The translations under genes were made by a program, and so were the position numbers. Positions 1 through 32,623 of a stretch of DNA of 64,000 bases are shown one piece after another (the stretch's first letter is position 1; every line of letters starts with the position of its first letter). This DNA is from Urophycis tenuis (lineage: Eukaryota > Chordata > Actinopteri > Gadiformes > Phycidae). The stretch covers positions 1,918,041 through 1,982,040 of the forward strand of contig JAXIVH010000017.1 of the NCBI GenBank assembly GCA_036785325.1. The letters are read 5' to 3'. Under the pieces are notes generated by a model, which worked only from the letters and a program-made list of their open reading frames with translations, had not been told where the DNA came from and did no database searches.

Positions 1-619
1 CAAGTTATGAAATTCATTCCTTTTGATGATTAAAAACGTCATGTTAAAATAGAAATACAACAACAGGCTAAGGTGGCTGAGAGTCACCGGTCTAAGTATA
101 GCACAGTTTAATGCAGGGCTTGTGCTGTTTGATATTTTGAGTCTGGATTCCTCTTCATGTTGAAGCAAAGACGGTGTAATTCTATGTTTGTCTTAATGGA
201 ATGCAGGCAGTCAAGAGGGAGACGATTGTCTTCCCTTGTTCATGCTGTTACATTTCGGCCATTACATAAAAGGAATATGCCGGCCTTCTCCTTCTGCAGT
301 GTAGTCGAAGGTTGTGTACCCCCACTCTTTGCTGTTTCACACATGAACAAACACAAAGGCACACACGTCAACCGACTGCAAATTCACCAGGGTTCACACA
401 AGTGTTTAGGGATGCCACCAAGGCGAGGGCTGTATTTTCAGGCCTTTCTATAATTAACACTGACGTTACGCAACAACATTTGCAATTCCCGTGCCGTGGG
501 TTGATCATGACCACAGCTCGAACCCTTCCTGCCGGCGACCGAAACACTGTTCGGTGCAACACATATCACAAATCACGGGGTGCTGATATGTTGTTAAGCA
601 CAATGTCAGTCTCCTTAAC

Positions 620-1126
620 CAGGGGCGTAGCCAGGACGTTATTTCTGGGGGGGCCCAGCTCGGGCCAGTCTTTTATTTGGGGTGGCACTTGATTGCCAAA
701 AATTTCTATTTTAAAACTCAGGCACCGCGTCACTCAGAGCAGCAGGTTTTCCCGCGGCCCGCCAGGCCATAAACAACGGATTGAATACACTTTCTTATGG
801 ACACTAATAAGGTCTTATTGATAATCCCATGTTATTGGAGTGGGTGCTTAGATGTTGTGCGATGTGTCACATGATTACGTGAGGGGGTTTGGGACCTAAA
901 CGTGACACAGGGATGGATGTTTTTAGTGCAAATGACAGTATAGCGTAAGTGACAAATGAAAATATGTGACTTAAAATAAAAATATTGAGTCAAAATAAAA
1001 ATAAAAATAATAACGCATATATTTCAGCTTTCTTTAGACCGTTTCTGTTCAGGATCATTGGTCAGAGGATGGGGGGGCCATCCTGTGACCAATGGTGGCC
1101 GTGGTCCCCCCTTGGCTACGCCCCTG
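620..1126. mobile_element. non-autonomous hAT-type element
   Basis: The left end CAGGGGCGTAGCCA and the right end TGGCTACGCCCCTG are inverted copies. The flanks carry the 8-base duplication CTCCTTAA (611-618 and 1127-1134). An 8-base target duplication is characteristic of the hAT superfamily. No transposase frame is present in the 507 bp. Confidence 0.8.
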
Positions 1127-1649
1127 CTCCTTAAGATACATGCTACATGGTATGGACGGTGCCTGGACTACGGTAGCAGGTGGTAGCATAGGTAGCAGGT
1201 CCTGGACCACAATATAAAGAGATATATGGACATGCAGATTTGTGGTGGTTTGTCACAGAGGTATTTCTTCCTATACTATTGACTGGAGTAGGCCTGTAGC
1301 ATTCCAATGGAGGCTATATCTATTTTGAGCAAGAATGACAGATGACAATTACCTGTCAAAGAACACCGACTTTCTGTGATTGATTGATAAGGGTTAATGC
1401 TAAGATAGATGAAGCAAGGCCAGTAAGCCACAGAGCTTTGCTCATTTCAACACATATCAGAGACTCTCGCCTAGACATGCGACACGGGTCCAAAATTGTG
1501 ACTAATCAAACCAACAAACTTTTCGAACCCTTGGCGGCGTGTGTTTGTCCAACAAAAGGATTTAAAAAAAATCCCAGAAAATGGCCACTTCACTTTGCCA
1601 CTGGGATGTTGATGGTGTGTGTGTGTATGTATGGAGTTGAGGGGAGCTC

Positions 1650-1984
1650 CGCCCCCTTTCCCCTGGTTCCCCGCGCTGCAGGAGAGGAGACTCACGCGCG
1701 CCGCTGCCCGCTCCTGTTCACCAGTCCACCTCTGCACCGCGCGGCAGCAACAGCAGCACCGCCGCTAACGGGAAGTATCCGCCTGCCTGTCCGCACTTCA
1801 ACCCCGCACATACCTTCAGAGTCGCTCGCCTGTCATTTTTTTTTCGAGGGGGTGGAAGACACGCGGAAGATATTTACCTGATTTCTACCAACCTTAAAAA
1901 GAGCAGTTACGATTTAGTTGGGTTTTTTGTGTTTTTTGGGGGGGCTGGTTCGGTGTTGCTAGGCAAGCACGCGAGTACGAGCAG
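1650..1984 (+). promoter_or_regulatory. prag1: probable prag1 promoter and non-coding first exon
   Basis: A CpG- and GC-rich patch begins near 1645 with GC boxes (CTCCGCCCCC near 1650) and ends at a good 5' splice site (GAGCAG then GTAAGC; last exon base 1984). I see no ATG between about 1660 and 1984, which suits a 5' UTR exon. The next exon on this strand is prag1 exon 2 (acceptor at 5833), so assignment to prag1 is by position only. The start site within the patch is not defined and no TATA box is obvious. Confidence 0.5.
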
Positions 1985-5833
<3,849 letters not shown>

Positions 5834-5886
5834 GCGAACACATCAAACAACTTCCTGTCAAACCGTCGCCGCCGACGACAGCAGCC

Positions 5887-5934
5887 ATGTCGATCCCCAC
5901 CTCCACCGGCGGATCTTTCAGCCTGCGCTTCTGA
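5887..5934 (+). promoter_or_regulatory. upstream open reading frame in prag1 leader
   Basis: ATG at 5887 (context GCAGCCATGT) opens a 15-codon frame ending with TGA at 5932-5934, 26 bases before the prag1 start and in a different frame. It could reduce initiation at prag1 by holding scanning ribosomes. The effect is inference from position. Confidence 0.45.
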
Positions 5935-5960
5935 CCCCTCCCTGGGACATCGAACCAAAC

Positions 5961-22813
<16,853 letters not shown>

Positions 22814-22922
22814 GCCGCCGGTGGCCCCCCCGCGCTCATGTCCGCGCACGGCCGCGCACGTCCGCACACGCACACCGCACACTTACACACACACACACAC
22901 ACACACCACCCCGGGTGCGATG

Positions 22923-22960
<38 letters not shown>

Positions 22961-23248
22961 CTTAACCTTCCTGGTTTGGGGAGGAGAGAGAGAGAGAGAG
23001 CAAAAGACAAGACGACAAGTCACGGATTCGGGGGGAAAAAAACTGGACACTGGATTCCCCACATCGCCAGGAATAATGTGAACCTGCCCTGCACATGCTA
23101 ATGCTAACGCTAAACGCGCATGACAGCTCCGCTTCTGCCGACCCGCCCCGCCCACCCGCCATGCCCTTATATAGTCGTACCGTGTGCATCGCTTGGTTTC
23201 ACTGGGACTCACTGGGCTGGCAACTCGCCATGTGGACTAAAGACACGC

Positions 23249-23295
<47 letters not shown>

Positions 23296-24660
23296 TCTGT
23301 GTGTGTGTGTGTGTGTGTGGCGCAGCCCATTTTGACGAATTCAGCGAAAAAGGGTTCAGACCATCGCTGAACCCTTGCAAAACAACACGTCCAATTGAGT
23401 GCCGCCATACGTCGCCGTGGCAACCAGGCCGACAGCCAGCTCTGTCGCCGCGGACGGCGTGATCGTTTTCGTCCACTAGCAACCCTCTTATGTTACCGCC
23501 GACATGACGTTATAACATGTAACATGTAACATTTTATGTTTTTTTTCTTTTGGGGTTTTTTTTTTACTCGCCATCCAAGCTGAGCTTAAGTTTTCAGATT
23601 TTTTTTATTTTATTTGTTTTTATAACAGTGAGGCCATTATTTGTTTTTATTACAGTGAGGCCTGTTCTGTTGACTTATCGAACCCTTGTCCGGCACATCA
23701 GGCAAAAAAATAACTATGGAAGTGGAACTGAAAGTCCACCAAACTGCTCCAGTAACTGTTACTGCCAGTTGGCAGTTACTGCTTGACAGTAACTGTCAAC
23801 AAGTTTGGTGGATTTATTCCATTTGGTGGACAGTTACTCCCTTCCTTGCAATAGTCAGTCTTAATTGAAAAAAAAAACATGTCACTATCAGAACATGTTA
23901 GTCCAATCCCACTCAATATTTGATGTGACAAAAAGATGTGTGTGCCCTTAATGAACAGGATGACAGTGTTGTTACAGTCCTGACAATACACTTCTGATGT
24001 TTGTTTTTATAGCTTGCGTCCCAGTGCCTTTTTGTTCCCTGTATATGTTACAGTGACTGCAAACCGACACCTGCGTGTTTCATATTTGTTTCTTTTCTTG
24101 ACAGATATACAGTATATATATTTGTGAAACTGGACTTTCACACCATGTTCTGGAGATAGAAACGCAGAACTTTGTACAGACATTTGTAGATGATTTGAAT
24201 AAGAGTTAGCCCAAGCAGGTCTTAAAAGTAAAAAAAAAAAAAAAAAAAACGAAAGAAAAAAAGAAAACTAAACTGTGGATGTAGCAGCAGTTACTGTTAA
24301 TATTTATGGCGTTTCATTTGTTGTCCTGTAGTCGTCACTGGAACGTCGTTTTGTTCAAACCTGACGTAACACTTGTTTTTCGTTACCCTCTGGGGCAGAC
24401 GGGCGGTGCAGTTACGCTTGTCACTCTGAGCTCCCTCACCCGCGATCGGCTTGCTAGAAGATTCCTAATTAATTGATTAATTGATTAATTAAAGAACGAA
24501 GTTTCGTGCTGCCACAATTGTAAAAACTACAAAAAGAGTCCACATGCTGGTTTGTGTTTGAGATGAAACGCCGTTGTGTCAGTCAGTACATGAGGACATT
24601 TCTTTGTGTGGGGCCTCATTATTGTCATCTTCAATAAACTGCATATATTTTCTCACAATT
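22814..24660 (+). other. prag1: prag1 3' untranslated region
   Basis: Follows the prag1 stop. It contains CA, GA and GT microsatellites (22884-22904, 22926-22957, 23250-23318) and a hairpin-like stretch near 23730-23830 where GTAACTG/CAGTTAC words recur. It ends with AATAAA at 24633-24638 and a T/GT-rich stretch after it. Extent is inferred from the first convincing poly(A) signal. Confidence 0.6.
24633..24638 (+). terminator. prag1 poly(A) signal
   Basis: AATAAA in the context CTTCAATAAACTGC, followed by TTTTCTCACAATT and then GTGTTTGTTTG, the expected downstream U/GU-rich element. Confidence 0.6.
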
Positions 24661-24769
24661 ACAACGGTTTTCATGTGTTTGTTTGCGATCACTGTGCTAC
24701 ACTGACGGCCGTGAATCTTTCGGTGTCTCGCGGCTCAATTGCGATTCTTGGGGGGGGGGGGGGGGGGCA

Positions 24770-24920
24770 CGATTCTTGGTTAAAAAACCGATCATCGATT
24801 CATAATTGATTCCCGATTCAAAACCAATCCTTGATTCATAATCGATTCCCGATTCAAAACCAATCCTCGATTCATAATCGATACCTGATTCAAACGATTC
24901 TCGATTCAAAATCATTATCC
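24770..24920 (+). repeat. GATTC-rich minisatellite
   Basis: ATTCATAATCGATTCCCGAT recurs with a period near 37-39 bases, degenerating at both ends. Begins right after a poly-G run. Confidence 0.75.
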
Positions 24921-25888
24921 ACTCCAGTCCACTGTGCGCCAAGAAAGGCGGTGTGGCAAATTATGGCATGAAAGTAGTAAAAGTTTGTATAAGAATATGT
25001 TGTTTATATTTGAAAATGGATATCAATTGACTGCTTAATGAAAACACACAAAATGAAACCTCACACAAAAGGGGAAAACTGTTGTAAAAAAAAAATCAAA
25101 TTTTGGAAGTTTTGAAGAAGATAGGAATCAGTGATTGTTGCATGATTTCATATTTTTCCCCAAGCCCCTGCTGATATCAACTCTCAACAATGCCTTTGTT
25201 CTCCCTAATGATTCTGTTTGTAGATAAATATGTGATATGCTTCAGTGGTCACAAATGGGATCTTCATGAGTTAGCAACCACTTATCGGGAATAGAAATGC
25301 AAACGATTAGCCCAGTCCATTGTGTGGCATAAATAAACAATAGATTTAGCAAACCCTCTGAGAGCCATCCACATCAAAATCACCTGCTGCCAGCAGCAGT
25401 AGCAGGGGGTCCTTTGAACAAACATGCCTATTTTGCACCACAAGCACAAAAGTGCAAAAAAAGAACACGCCTGTATATTTAGTCCATTCAATTCTGACCT
25501 ATTTACCTTTATCCGAGCAAACACGGATTTTGTACAGACTCAAAAGAAAGTAGGATTTCAACTCGTAAATGAGCTGTGCAATATTTCATTATTGCTGTTC
25601 ATCATCTTTGAATTGTGTATCATCGGTTTTAAACATCAGTTAAAAAGGAAACATAGTCTTTTAGTCTTAATTTGATGCCATTCAAAGCAAACACCCTCAG
25701 CAAGACTGTTTACAATGGTATTTTGAATCCATAAGCATATTGGGATATTTGCTTATGGATGAGTCTTGTTAAAAAATCCCTATGTTTATCGTGGTAATAC
25801 ATTTCCCAGATCACCCAGCCATGGTAGTAAAGGATACAGACAGGGTGCTTGAGGTTGTGTCTATGTAGGTGGGGTGGTGGTGTTGGTG

Positions 25889-25890
25889 GT

Positions 25891-25973
<83 letters not shown>
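25889..25973 (+). repeat. (GT)n microsatellite
   Basis: About 85 bases of GT after GGTGGT repeats, intergenic. Confidence 0.9.
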
Positions 25974-25977
<4 letters not shown>

Positions 25978-27339
25978 GGGGACCCATTGGCTCCAGACGG
26001 GTGTCCCTGACTCCGCCCGACTAACTTTCTGCTTCACATCATTGCTTCAAAAAACCACTGGATTTCTGCCCCACCATAGGTGGAGCCTTGTTGCCATGGT
26101 GGTGGTTTGACCAATAGAATGGCATCCCTGGGAATAACACGAAGTCAGTCACACGAGAAACATTTTTTATGTTTCTCTTTATTAAACGCGCTCACACGTG
26201 CAAACCATGACAACTTCTTTTTTTTAACTGTTTCTCTCTCAGGCACACATAAAGCGACATAACATTGTGGATCAACCCTAAATGATTCCAGAAAGCCTTG
26301 TTTGCCAAGTAAGCACTAAACACTATGTTGCACTTTTTTTTTTTCAAAAGCTTCTTCTGGGCTTTGTTTCACTAGTACCAAGCAACATACACACAAGTTT
26401 CGAGTCAAGTCTTGAATTACATACATCAGGCCCACACATTCAAGTTCTCTGCTCAAGCATAGACTGAAAGGTCTCGGGGCATGTTGACCTGAATAAGTCA
26501 TAGTGTGCCATCTGCTGGTTACAGGTCATCGATGCAACAAGTAGACCGGGATCTGTGCCCCTGTGTACAGTCTATGAACTGAACGAAGTAACGACTGGGC
26601 TCTCTAATCCTTCAAAACATATATGTATAGGCTATATATTAATTTTTTGAGTTATATTATTTATGTTATATAATAGCATTTAAACAAATATTCAGCAAAA
26701 CCGCTTATTTTTAATTAAAAAAAAGTGATGGTTAACCGACCAAAGAAATTCTACTTGACTATTTATAGTACGACATTGACACCTAGTGGCTAAATATGAC
26801 AACTACAACGTCTGTCAACTGACGACTTGATTTATCGCAACGACAGCTATATAAGGTTAAGAGCGGTGCCATTTTAGCCCCTGGTGTGACGTTGATTATC
26901 GTGTCAAACCATTTCAACATCAATGTGATCACTACCCAACGGCATGACTCATGCTGAAGGAGACCTTCCAACGCCAGCTGATTCACTTTCACGTCAAAAT
27001 GCACGCATTTACAACTCCAACAGTGGTAGGCCTACGCCCCAACTTTTGCCTAACGCTTATATGTGGACCCAACACACACAGTTCAACTCAACGTGGTTAA
27101 TATTGCCCGTTAAATACGAACCACAAGATCTGACCTTTGTTGTCAATAACAACACAACTGATAAAGGAAACACCTACTCTTAACTACACCACGCAAACAC
27201 ACTCCAGTGATAAGCGCTTGCACACAAACAAAGTGAGCTGTGATGGTGGCCTACTTCACCACAAAGTAAACGACGCTACATTTCCATTTGTAAATGTAAA
27301 CACCACGGACAAAACTTAAAAAGCACAGCTGATGTTTTC

Positions 27340-27909
27340 CCAATTTGCCAAACTTTATTTGAACATCAATTGAAGCACAGCGGCATGTTCCAACATGAAG
27401 TTCCCCTAAAACCTATAAACGAAAAGTATAAAATCAAGCAAATTGAAGTTCGATTCAGACCGCTCCGACGGGTTATTGAAACCAATGCAATTGGCCATGA
27501 CAAAAAAAAATAAAAGATAAAGTATCGACAACCGAACACGCTAAAAGTCATACTCCTTTTATCATCATCATGCCAAAGCATAAAAAGCAAGCAGTAAGAA
27601 ATCACAAGTCACGGCAGCAGAATCAGCCATTTTAACCTTTGGGCGCTCTGGGGTCAGAGTGCCGAATCATTCGCTTGTTGTGATCTGGAGGAGGAAAGTC
27701 CTGGTGGTGGGTGAAGCCGGGATGCGGGGTTGGGGTGGTTGGGGTGGTGGCGGTGGAGTGCCGGGTCCACAGACGGGGGGGTCCGGGACACCGGCCCGAT
27801 CAGCCCCGACAGGAGGGAGAAAGAACCGATATGGCGGGCGGCCTCCTGTGGGAAAAAAAAACGGTCCCCAGGGGTGGGACCGGCAGGGCTGATTTTCCGA
27901 GGCTTGTCC
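27340..27909 (-). other. edf1: edf1 3' UTR with poly(A) signal
   Basis: From the stop to AATAAA on the minus strand at 27359-27354 (TTTATT on +). Extent is inferred. It includes C- and G-rich stretches near 27700-27900 and a hairpin-poor A/T-rich distal part. Confidence 0.5.
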
Positions 27910-27974
27910 TCATTTCTTCTTGGGGTTTGGCGGGTCGACCGGCAGCCCAATGTCCTTGCCACGCAGCTTCAGGC
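27910..27974 (-). CDS. edf1: edf1 exon 5 (residues 129-149 and stop)
   Basis: Reads [20 protein letters not shown] then TGA at 27912-27910. The acceptor is CTAG. The basic end is shared with other vertebrate EDF1 proteins. Confidence 0.94.
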
Positions 27975-30900
27975 CTAGCAGGGGGTGGTGGGGAGGGTGG
28001 GGGAGAAACGGGGGAGAGGGTCAGGGGGGGTCAACGGTATGACGAGGGCGGCGTATAAAACAAGCATGCGTTTGAAAGCGCTGCACCCACGCTGCATTTT
28101 CCATGTTACTTTTCCCTCTTGCGTCAAACCTGACCGCAGGCGGGAACTACAAAGATGGCCGTGTGCCATTTTTGAGAATGTGGCCGTGTTCCGATATCCA
28201 TACTTTCATGAGTACACTTAAACGTAGTACACTATCCGCACTCCCTCACAGTGCGTAGATCTTAGTGGTGGTCCAGATCTTAGTGGTGTTCCAAATGGTA
28301 CACTTACTGGAAATTACTATCAGCTGTGTGGCCGCTTTACCCGCCAAACACACGTGAATCCATTACGCCCACTGACGTCTACCCATTTTCGAACTGAGCG
28401 CTGCTCAGCCTGGCTCAGCCTGCGTACTAACCGTTTTGAGGGCACCATCCGTGTCCTTTCAGTACACTTATTTTCGCCGCGATCGTAATCGGAACACCCT
28501 ACGTACTCAAACTAAGTACACTAAGTACGGTAAGTATGGGTATTGGAACACGGCCTGTGTGTCACAGAGCGACAGGGGGGGGTACCTCACCGATTGCCCT
28601 CTCGATCTTGCCCATGACCTGGTTGTTGGGGATGGCTTTCCCACATTCATAGTCTGCGATGATCTGTGGTTTCTCGTTGATTTTCTGAGGGGAGGGGGGG
28701 GGGGGGGGGGGGGGGGGGGAGGGAAAAAAAAAACAACCGCGATGGGAAATGTTGTCATTGTCACAATTTCTGTTGAAAGTCAACAAAGCACACAATCTAC
28801 GTTTTCACATCTCCAGCCAAATATGTACGTTTCCCCTATCGTCCTCACAATTCGGTGGATAAAATGGCGGAATAATCTTATCGGTAGCATTTCTTCCGTG
28901 CCACTCTGGTTTTAGTGAGCGTTCCCTGGGGGTTCATGGCACCAGAGATACGCACCAAAGTGCAGTTCACTGGAAAAACTTTAGCAGGAGTTAACATTTT
29001 CCAAAGCGCCTGTTTACATAGTCTGCCAACAGCACTGATTACGTCGTCGAAATGCAGTTAGGCAATCTGGGCGTGCTCTCGTAGCACAGTGTTGTACCGC
29101 AGTGCCGTTCAAACACAGAACTCCCCACGCAACCGGGAATGAGCACGCACAAATGTAAACCTCGGGAAGGCCAAAAAAAAAAACGTTGGAATGGAATGCT
29201 GTGCATTCCTAAATACAACCTGAATGTGCCTTAACCGCTACATCTTTTTTTTTTTATCTGGGACTGAGTTCCGACATCTGCTGCCTTGCCTTTAGGCACA
29301 CTTAGAGCAGGAAGTCCAAACGGCTCCTCGCCAACGCGGACCTGAACCCCCGCCGCGCGTCGCGTTGGTGGTAACGGAGTGGCCCATGTTGTGGACGATA
29401 ACAAGCCATGTCAACACGTGGGCGTGTTCACCCAGGAGTGGCACAGGGCCTGGCCTGGAAACCAGGCACCGAGCCACGCGGAGTTACGCCTTGTTTTGGT
29501 TTCAACGAACCCAACAGGATATCATTTGCGCGAGTACGTTTACCTTTCGGGAGGAGATTTCAATAAAGTGTATTTCGACAGTGGCCAGTCTTCGTCCTTT
29601 TTTTTTTTTTTTTTGCGCATTTACAGGTGCCCGCATCCAGCGACATGATGAGGCCGAGTATGTGTGCAAGTATGTAAGCAAAAAGAAAGTGAACCGCACC
29701 TCTTCATCCAGACTTGAGCTGGTCTAGCTTTGTGAGACAGACTACCACAGGGCAGTTTTCCCAAATGTAACTTGTAGTAGTGGAAATGACCGCAGTTACT
29801 ACCCAGGGAGATGTGTCCCAGGATAAATCTAAGTGGTGGTGGTGCATCCTCCACCCCCCCCCCCCCCCCCCCTACATTCTCTGTGCATTACCAGCGCCTG
29901 TGTGGTACTGTGCGAGTACCACACACTTTAATCGCTCTTTGTAACTTAGCACTTAGCCAGAGATGTTGTATGCTAGCAATGGTTAACCTAGCAATTGGAA
30001 TGCTTGAAACCTGTTCTGGTGACTTTCTTACTGTATTAGCAGAAATGAAATTTTTCACCTTCTTATGACAAAATGTACTCTTTGTCAAGTCGCTTTGGAT
30101 AAAAGCCTCTGCTAAATGCCCCTAAATGTAAACGTAAATGTACTCACGGTGGCCAGGTCCTTCTGGGTCAGGCCCTTGTTCTGTCGGCCCAGCTGGATGA
30201 CCTTGCCCACCTCCAGAGAGACCCTCTGGTGGTGGAGCTCCTCTGTCTCGCGGTCCAGCTTGGCCGTGTTCCTGGTCACCAGGTGCTGCTTGTTCTGACC
30301 CGCCGACCCTGCAGGTGGACCAGAACCGGACGGTCGTCATAATGGGGCCGTGCGTCATTTCATCAATCGTGTGGTCAAAACGTGTGTGTGTGTGTATGTG
30401 CTTCCACTCTGCACACCAGTTGTTGTTGTGCACTGCGTGCTTCAATTGTTGTCGGCCTAACATATACCTACCCTATATATACACATTGCATTTGATTACC
30501 GTATTGGCTTAATGACTGTATAATGAATGCATGTACCAATATGAATTGTACCAATATGTAGGTTATGCAGTGCTGCAAAGAGTAGAGTGCGCACCATATT
30601 GCTCCCAAATGTGGGGTTTTTTTTACCCATCAAAAACAATGTCCGTTCGTACACGTACATTTCAATCACATTCGGATCTTGGTCAGGTTATTATGGGTTG
30701 CACACAAACACGAAGGCAACCGGCGGGTCATCTGAGAGGTTGTGATAGCATGGTCGGTACATTAGCTGAAATGGATGGACGAAAGAGATGCCACGCTCGT
30801 CGGGATGTGCCGTTTAAAATCTTACATTTCTTGGTCGTCTCCAGGTCCTCACCACGTCTCTGGGCAGCGTTGATGGCCTAGAAAGGGCAGGGGCAAGTAC

Positions 30901-31728
30901 AAACGTGAAACATGTCACCCTGCAAGATCAAAACTTGTTTCAATGACTCATCATGCGCCGTGGACGGCGATCCCACTGATGCAATATTCTGCTCACCTAT
31001 CGGCCTGAGCGAAGCAGGACTGTAAACAAGCTGCAATAGACTGTCCGATCACTGAGATAATGTGAACAAAAATCTTAAGACTTCAAACAGAAACTCCCGA
31101 GTCCCATTTTGCCCAGCAGCGCCAAACAACGGTCAACGACGTTGATCGTCTTTCACAACAGTGCGATAACAAAAGTGAAGATAAAAAACAATGAGACAAG
31201 GGTCTTTGCTAGCATAGATAACACTAGTGTTGACGATCTTAACGCATGGGGGGTTTCCACGCGTGCTCTGCTGCCCCGGTCGCTTCTCATGGGGGGGTGG
31301 ACGAGTGAATATTAGACCACAATAAAGCCTACTGTTACTACCGAGGACCGTCTGACCCACACTATAGACGACCACATACTCACAGGAGCCGCCGATGTAG
31401 GCTATCAGACGGTAGATTTGTATTATTATTTCGTCTTATTCCAAATGTCGTTAACAAGTCAAACAAAGCGTGGTTGCCAGAGAGCTGAACCGACAGAATC
31501 TGGAGCACACGCAGACTAACACCCCTGTCGTCTAAACGGCTTCGTTTCGTTTTGATTGCCTGTATCTGATTGATCTCAATATATATAACATTTTTGACAG
31601 CCAGCTATCCGTCAATCTGAGGTTTCTGTTCGTTAAATATCATAATTTACCTGCTTGGATTTGGCCTGGGCAGCAGTCGGACCCTTCTTCCTCAAGACCG
31701 TCACGGTGTCCCAGTCGCTTTCTGCCAT
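27910..31728 (-). CDS. edf1: edf1 (endothelial differentiation-related factor 1 / MBF1), whole coding span
   Basis: Five exons: 31651-31728, 30826-30877, 30148-30308, 28591-28684, 27910-27974. They join in frame to 450 bases, 149 residues (human 148). The start reads [20 protein letters not shown], nearly identical to vertebrate EDF1. The MBF1 N-terminal domain covers about residues 1-70. A Cro/C1-type helix-turn-helix follows (about 81-135: [40 protein letters not shown]), then a basic tail ending PNPKKK. Known role: conserved co-activator bridging TBP and nuclear receptors or bZIP factors, also a ribosome-collision sensor and calmodulin binder. All splice sites are GT-AG and I see no lesion. 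Head-to-tail with the unknown gene upstream; convergent with prag1. Confidence 0.97.
28182..28555. mobile_element. MITE-like element in edf1 intron 4
   Basis: 374 bp bounded by inverted ends: the left begins GGCCGTGTTCCGATATCCAT and the right end reads the same on the other strand except for a few changes (GGCCGTGTTCCAATACCCAT). Inner copies of AGTACACT/AGTGTACT words continue the symmetry. No transposase frame was seen. Superfamily is not assigned; a clear target duplication is not visible. Confidence 0.6.
28591..28684 (-). CDS. edf1: edf1 exon 4 (residues 98-129)
   Basis: Reads [20 protein letters not shown] then [12 protein letters not shown], the HTH recognition part. The acceptor CTCAG is preceded by an almost pure poly-C tract of about 25 bases (poly-G at 28697-28719 on the + strand). 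The donor is GTGAGG. Confidence 0.95.
30085..30140 (+). mobile_element. SINE tail next to edf1 exon 3 donor
   Basis: GTCGCTTTGGATAAAAGCCT CTGCTAAATG followed by AAATGTAAACGTAAATG. Only the 3' tail is present. It stops about 7 bases before the exon 3 splice donor. Confidence 0.55.
30148..30308 (-). CDS. edf1: edf1 exon 3 (residues 44-97)
   Basis: Reads [40 protein letters not shown] and [14 protein letters not shown]. It holds the end of the MBF1 domain and the first helix of the HTH. The acceptor is CTGCAG and the donor GTGAGT. A SINE-type tail starts within about 10 bases of the donor. Confidence 0.95.
30826..30877 (-). CDS. edf1: edf1 exon 2 (residues 27-44)
   Basis: A 52-base exon reading [17 protein letters not shown] plus the first base of Trp. 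The acceptor is CTAG and the donor GTAAGA. It corresponds to [18 protein letters not shown] of mammals. Confidence 0.93.
31651..31728 (-). CDS. edf1: edf1 exon 1 (residues 1-26)
   Basis: ATG is at 31728-31726 in the strong context CAAAATGGC. The donor GTAAAT begins at 31650. The exon encodes the family start through AAQAKSKQ in phase 0. Confidence 0.95.
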
Positions 31729-31859
31729 TTTGTTGGGTGTTTTAGTCGATAACGTGACAAATAAGTTATTTACAAGGATAGATGTTCGCTATGTGTGCGT
31801 ATTAACTCTACGATACGATACTCTGCGACGATAGTTAGGTAAAACAATCGCTTCTCCTA

Positions 31860-31893
31860 GAAGTGTCAGCGTGCTGCTATAGCTTTATTTATA
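31860..31893 (-). promoter_or_regulatory. candidate edf1 TATA box and start region
   Basis: TATAAA lies on the minus strand at 31893-31888, about 160 bases above the edf1 ATG. A start site near 31860 is expected by spacing and would give a roughly 135-base leader. Inference only. Confidence 0.35.
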
Positions 31894-32458
31894 ATGGCGT
31901 CTCTGACACTAACAACACCATGGGAAACTCCAGCGACCCCTGCTGGTCATAGGGGTCTGTCTTATGACCAACCATTACATCACCCTTTTTTGGAATTTTG
32001 GAAATACAATACAACTTAGGCCAATAACAATACATTCTTTGTGCACATGCCTCGACACATTTTTTTTTTTTTTAATTGTTTTGAAACATGTATTAACTCC
32101 AAGAACATGATGAAATGTTAAGTCATACTTTGGATTGTTGGTTGATCATTTCACAACCTTCATGAACAAAAATTGTACATCACCCAACTTGCACCAACCA
32201 GTAATGTACACATACATTTATACAGTATACAGTAATGAAAATCTAAGTAAGTAAGTGATGTAATGTACATACAACTAGCATGAAAGTGTTGGAACATTCC
32301 AATAATCAAAACAACAAAAACCTCATGAAATAAAACCGAACAAAAAAAAAACCCATTACCATGGCACGTTAAAATGTTCAACACAATTGAATATGAACTG
32401 TAAACCCCAGCTAACATTTCTCCATCACCAACTTTCAAAATGGCGTCCAAAATCAGTT

Positions 32459-32623
32459 TCACCAGGAACACGACATCTCCGAGGCGGCGTCGCTGTCACG
32501 GCGACTGCGCATATTCGGCCAGCCCATCTCTGATTGGGCGTCGTCCGCCAGATGGCCACGCCCCCTGTGGTGGTGCTGCCTGGAACCCGACTTCCCTCCC
32601 CACGCGCGAGGCTTCGGGTTCAT
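32459..32623 (-). CDS. unknown gene, last coding exon (residues 82-135)
   Basis: The acceptor CCTCCAG precedes ATGAACCC. Reads MNPKPRAWGGKSGSRQHHHR, then a GRGHLADDAQSEMGWPNMRS stretch and a Ser/Asp-rich end, with TGA at 32461-32459. The GC-rich patch 32455-32640 stands out from A/T-rich flanks. Assignment to the two upstream exons rests on phase and order. Confidence 0.5.
   Translation of the reverse strand: MNPKPRAWGGKSGSRQHHHRGRGHLADDAQSEMGWPNMRSRRDSDAASEMSCSW

Larger units (their letters stand above)
24661..27339. other. intergenic region between convergent prag1 and edf1
   Basis: No gene was recognised. Contents: poly-G at 24750-24768, a GATTC-rich minisatellite at 24770-24920, and a (GT)n block at about 25889-25973. 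The rest is A/T-rich unique-looking DNA with only short open frames. Confidence 0.5.

Noticed and set aside
1384..1881. 165-codon + strand frame upstream of prag1
   Set aside because: Low-complexity translation crossing the promoter patch; no family similarity recognised and no splice context.
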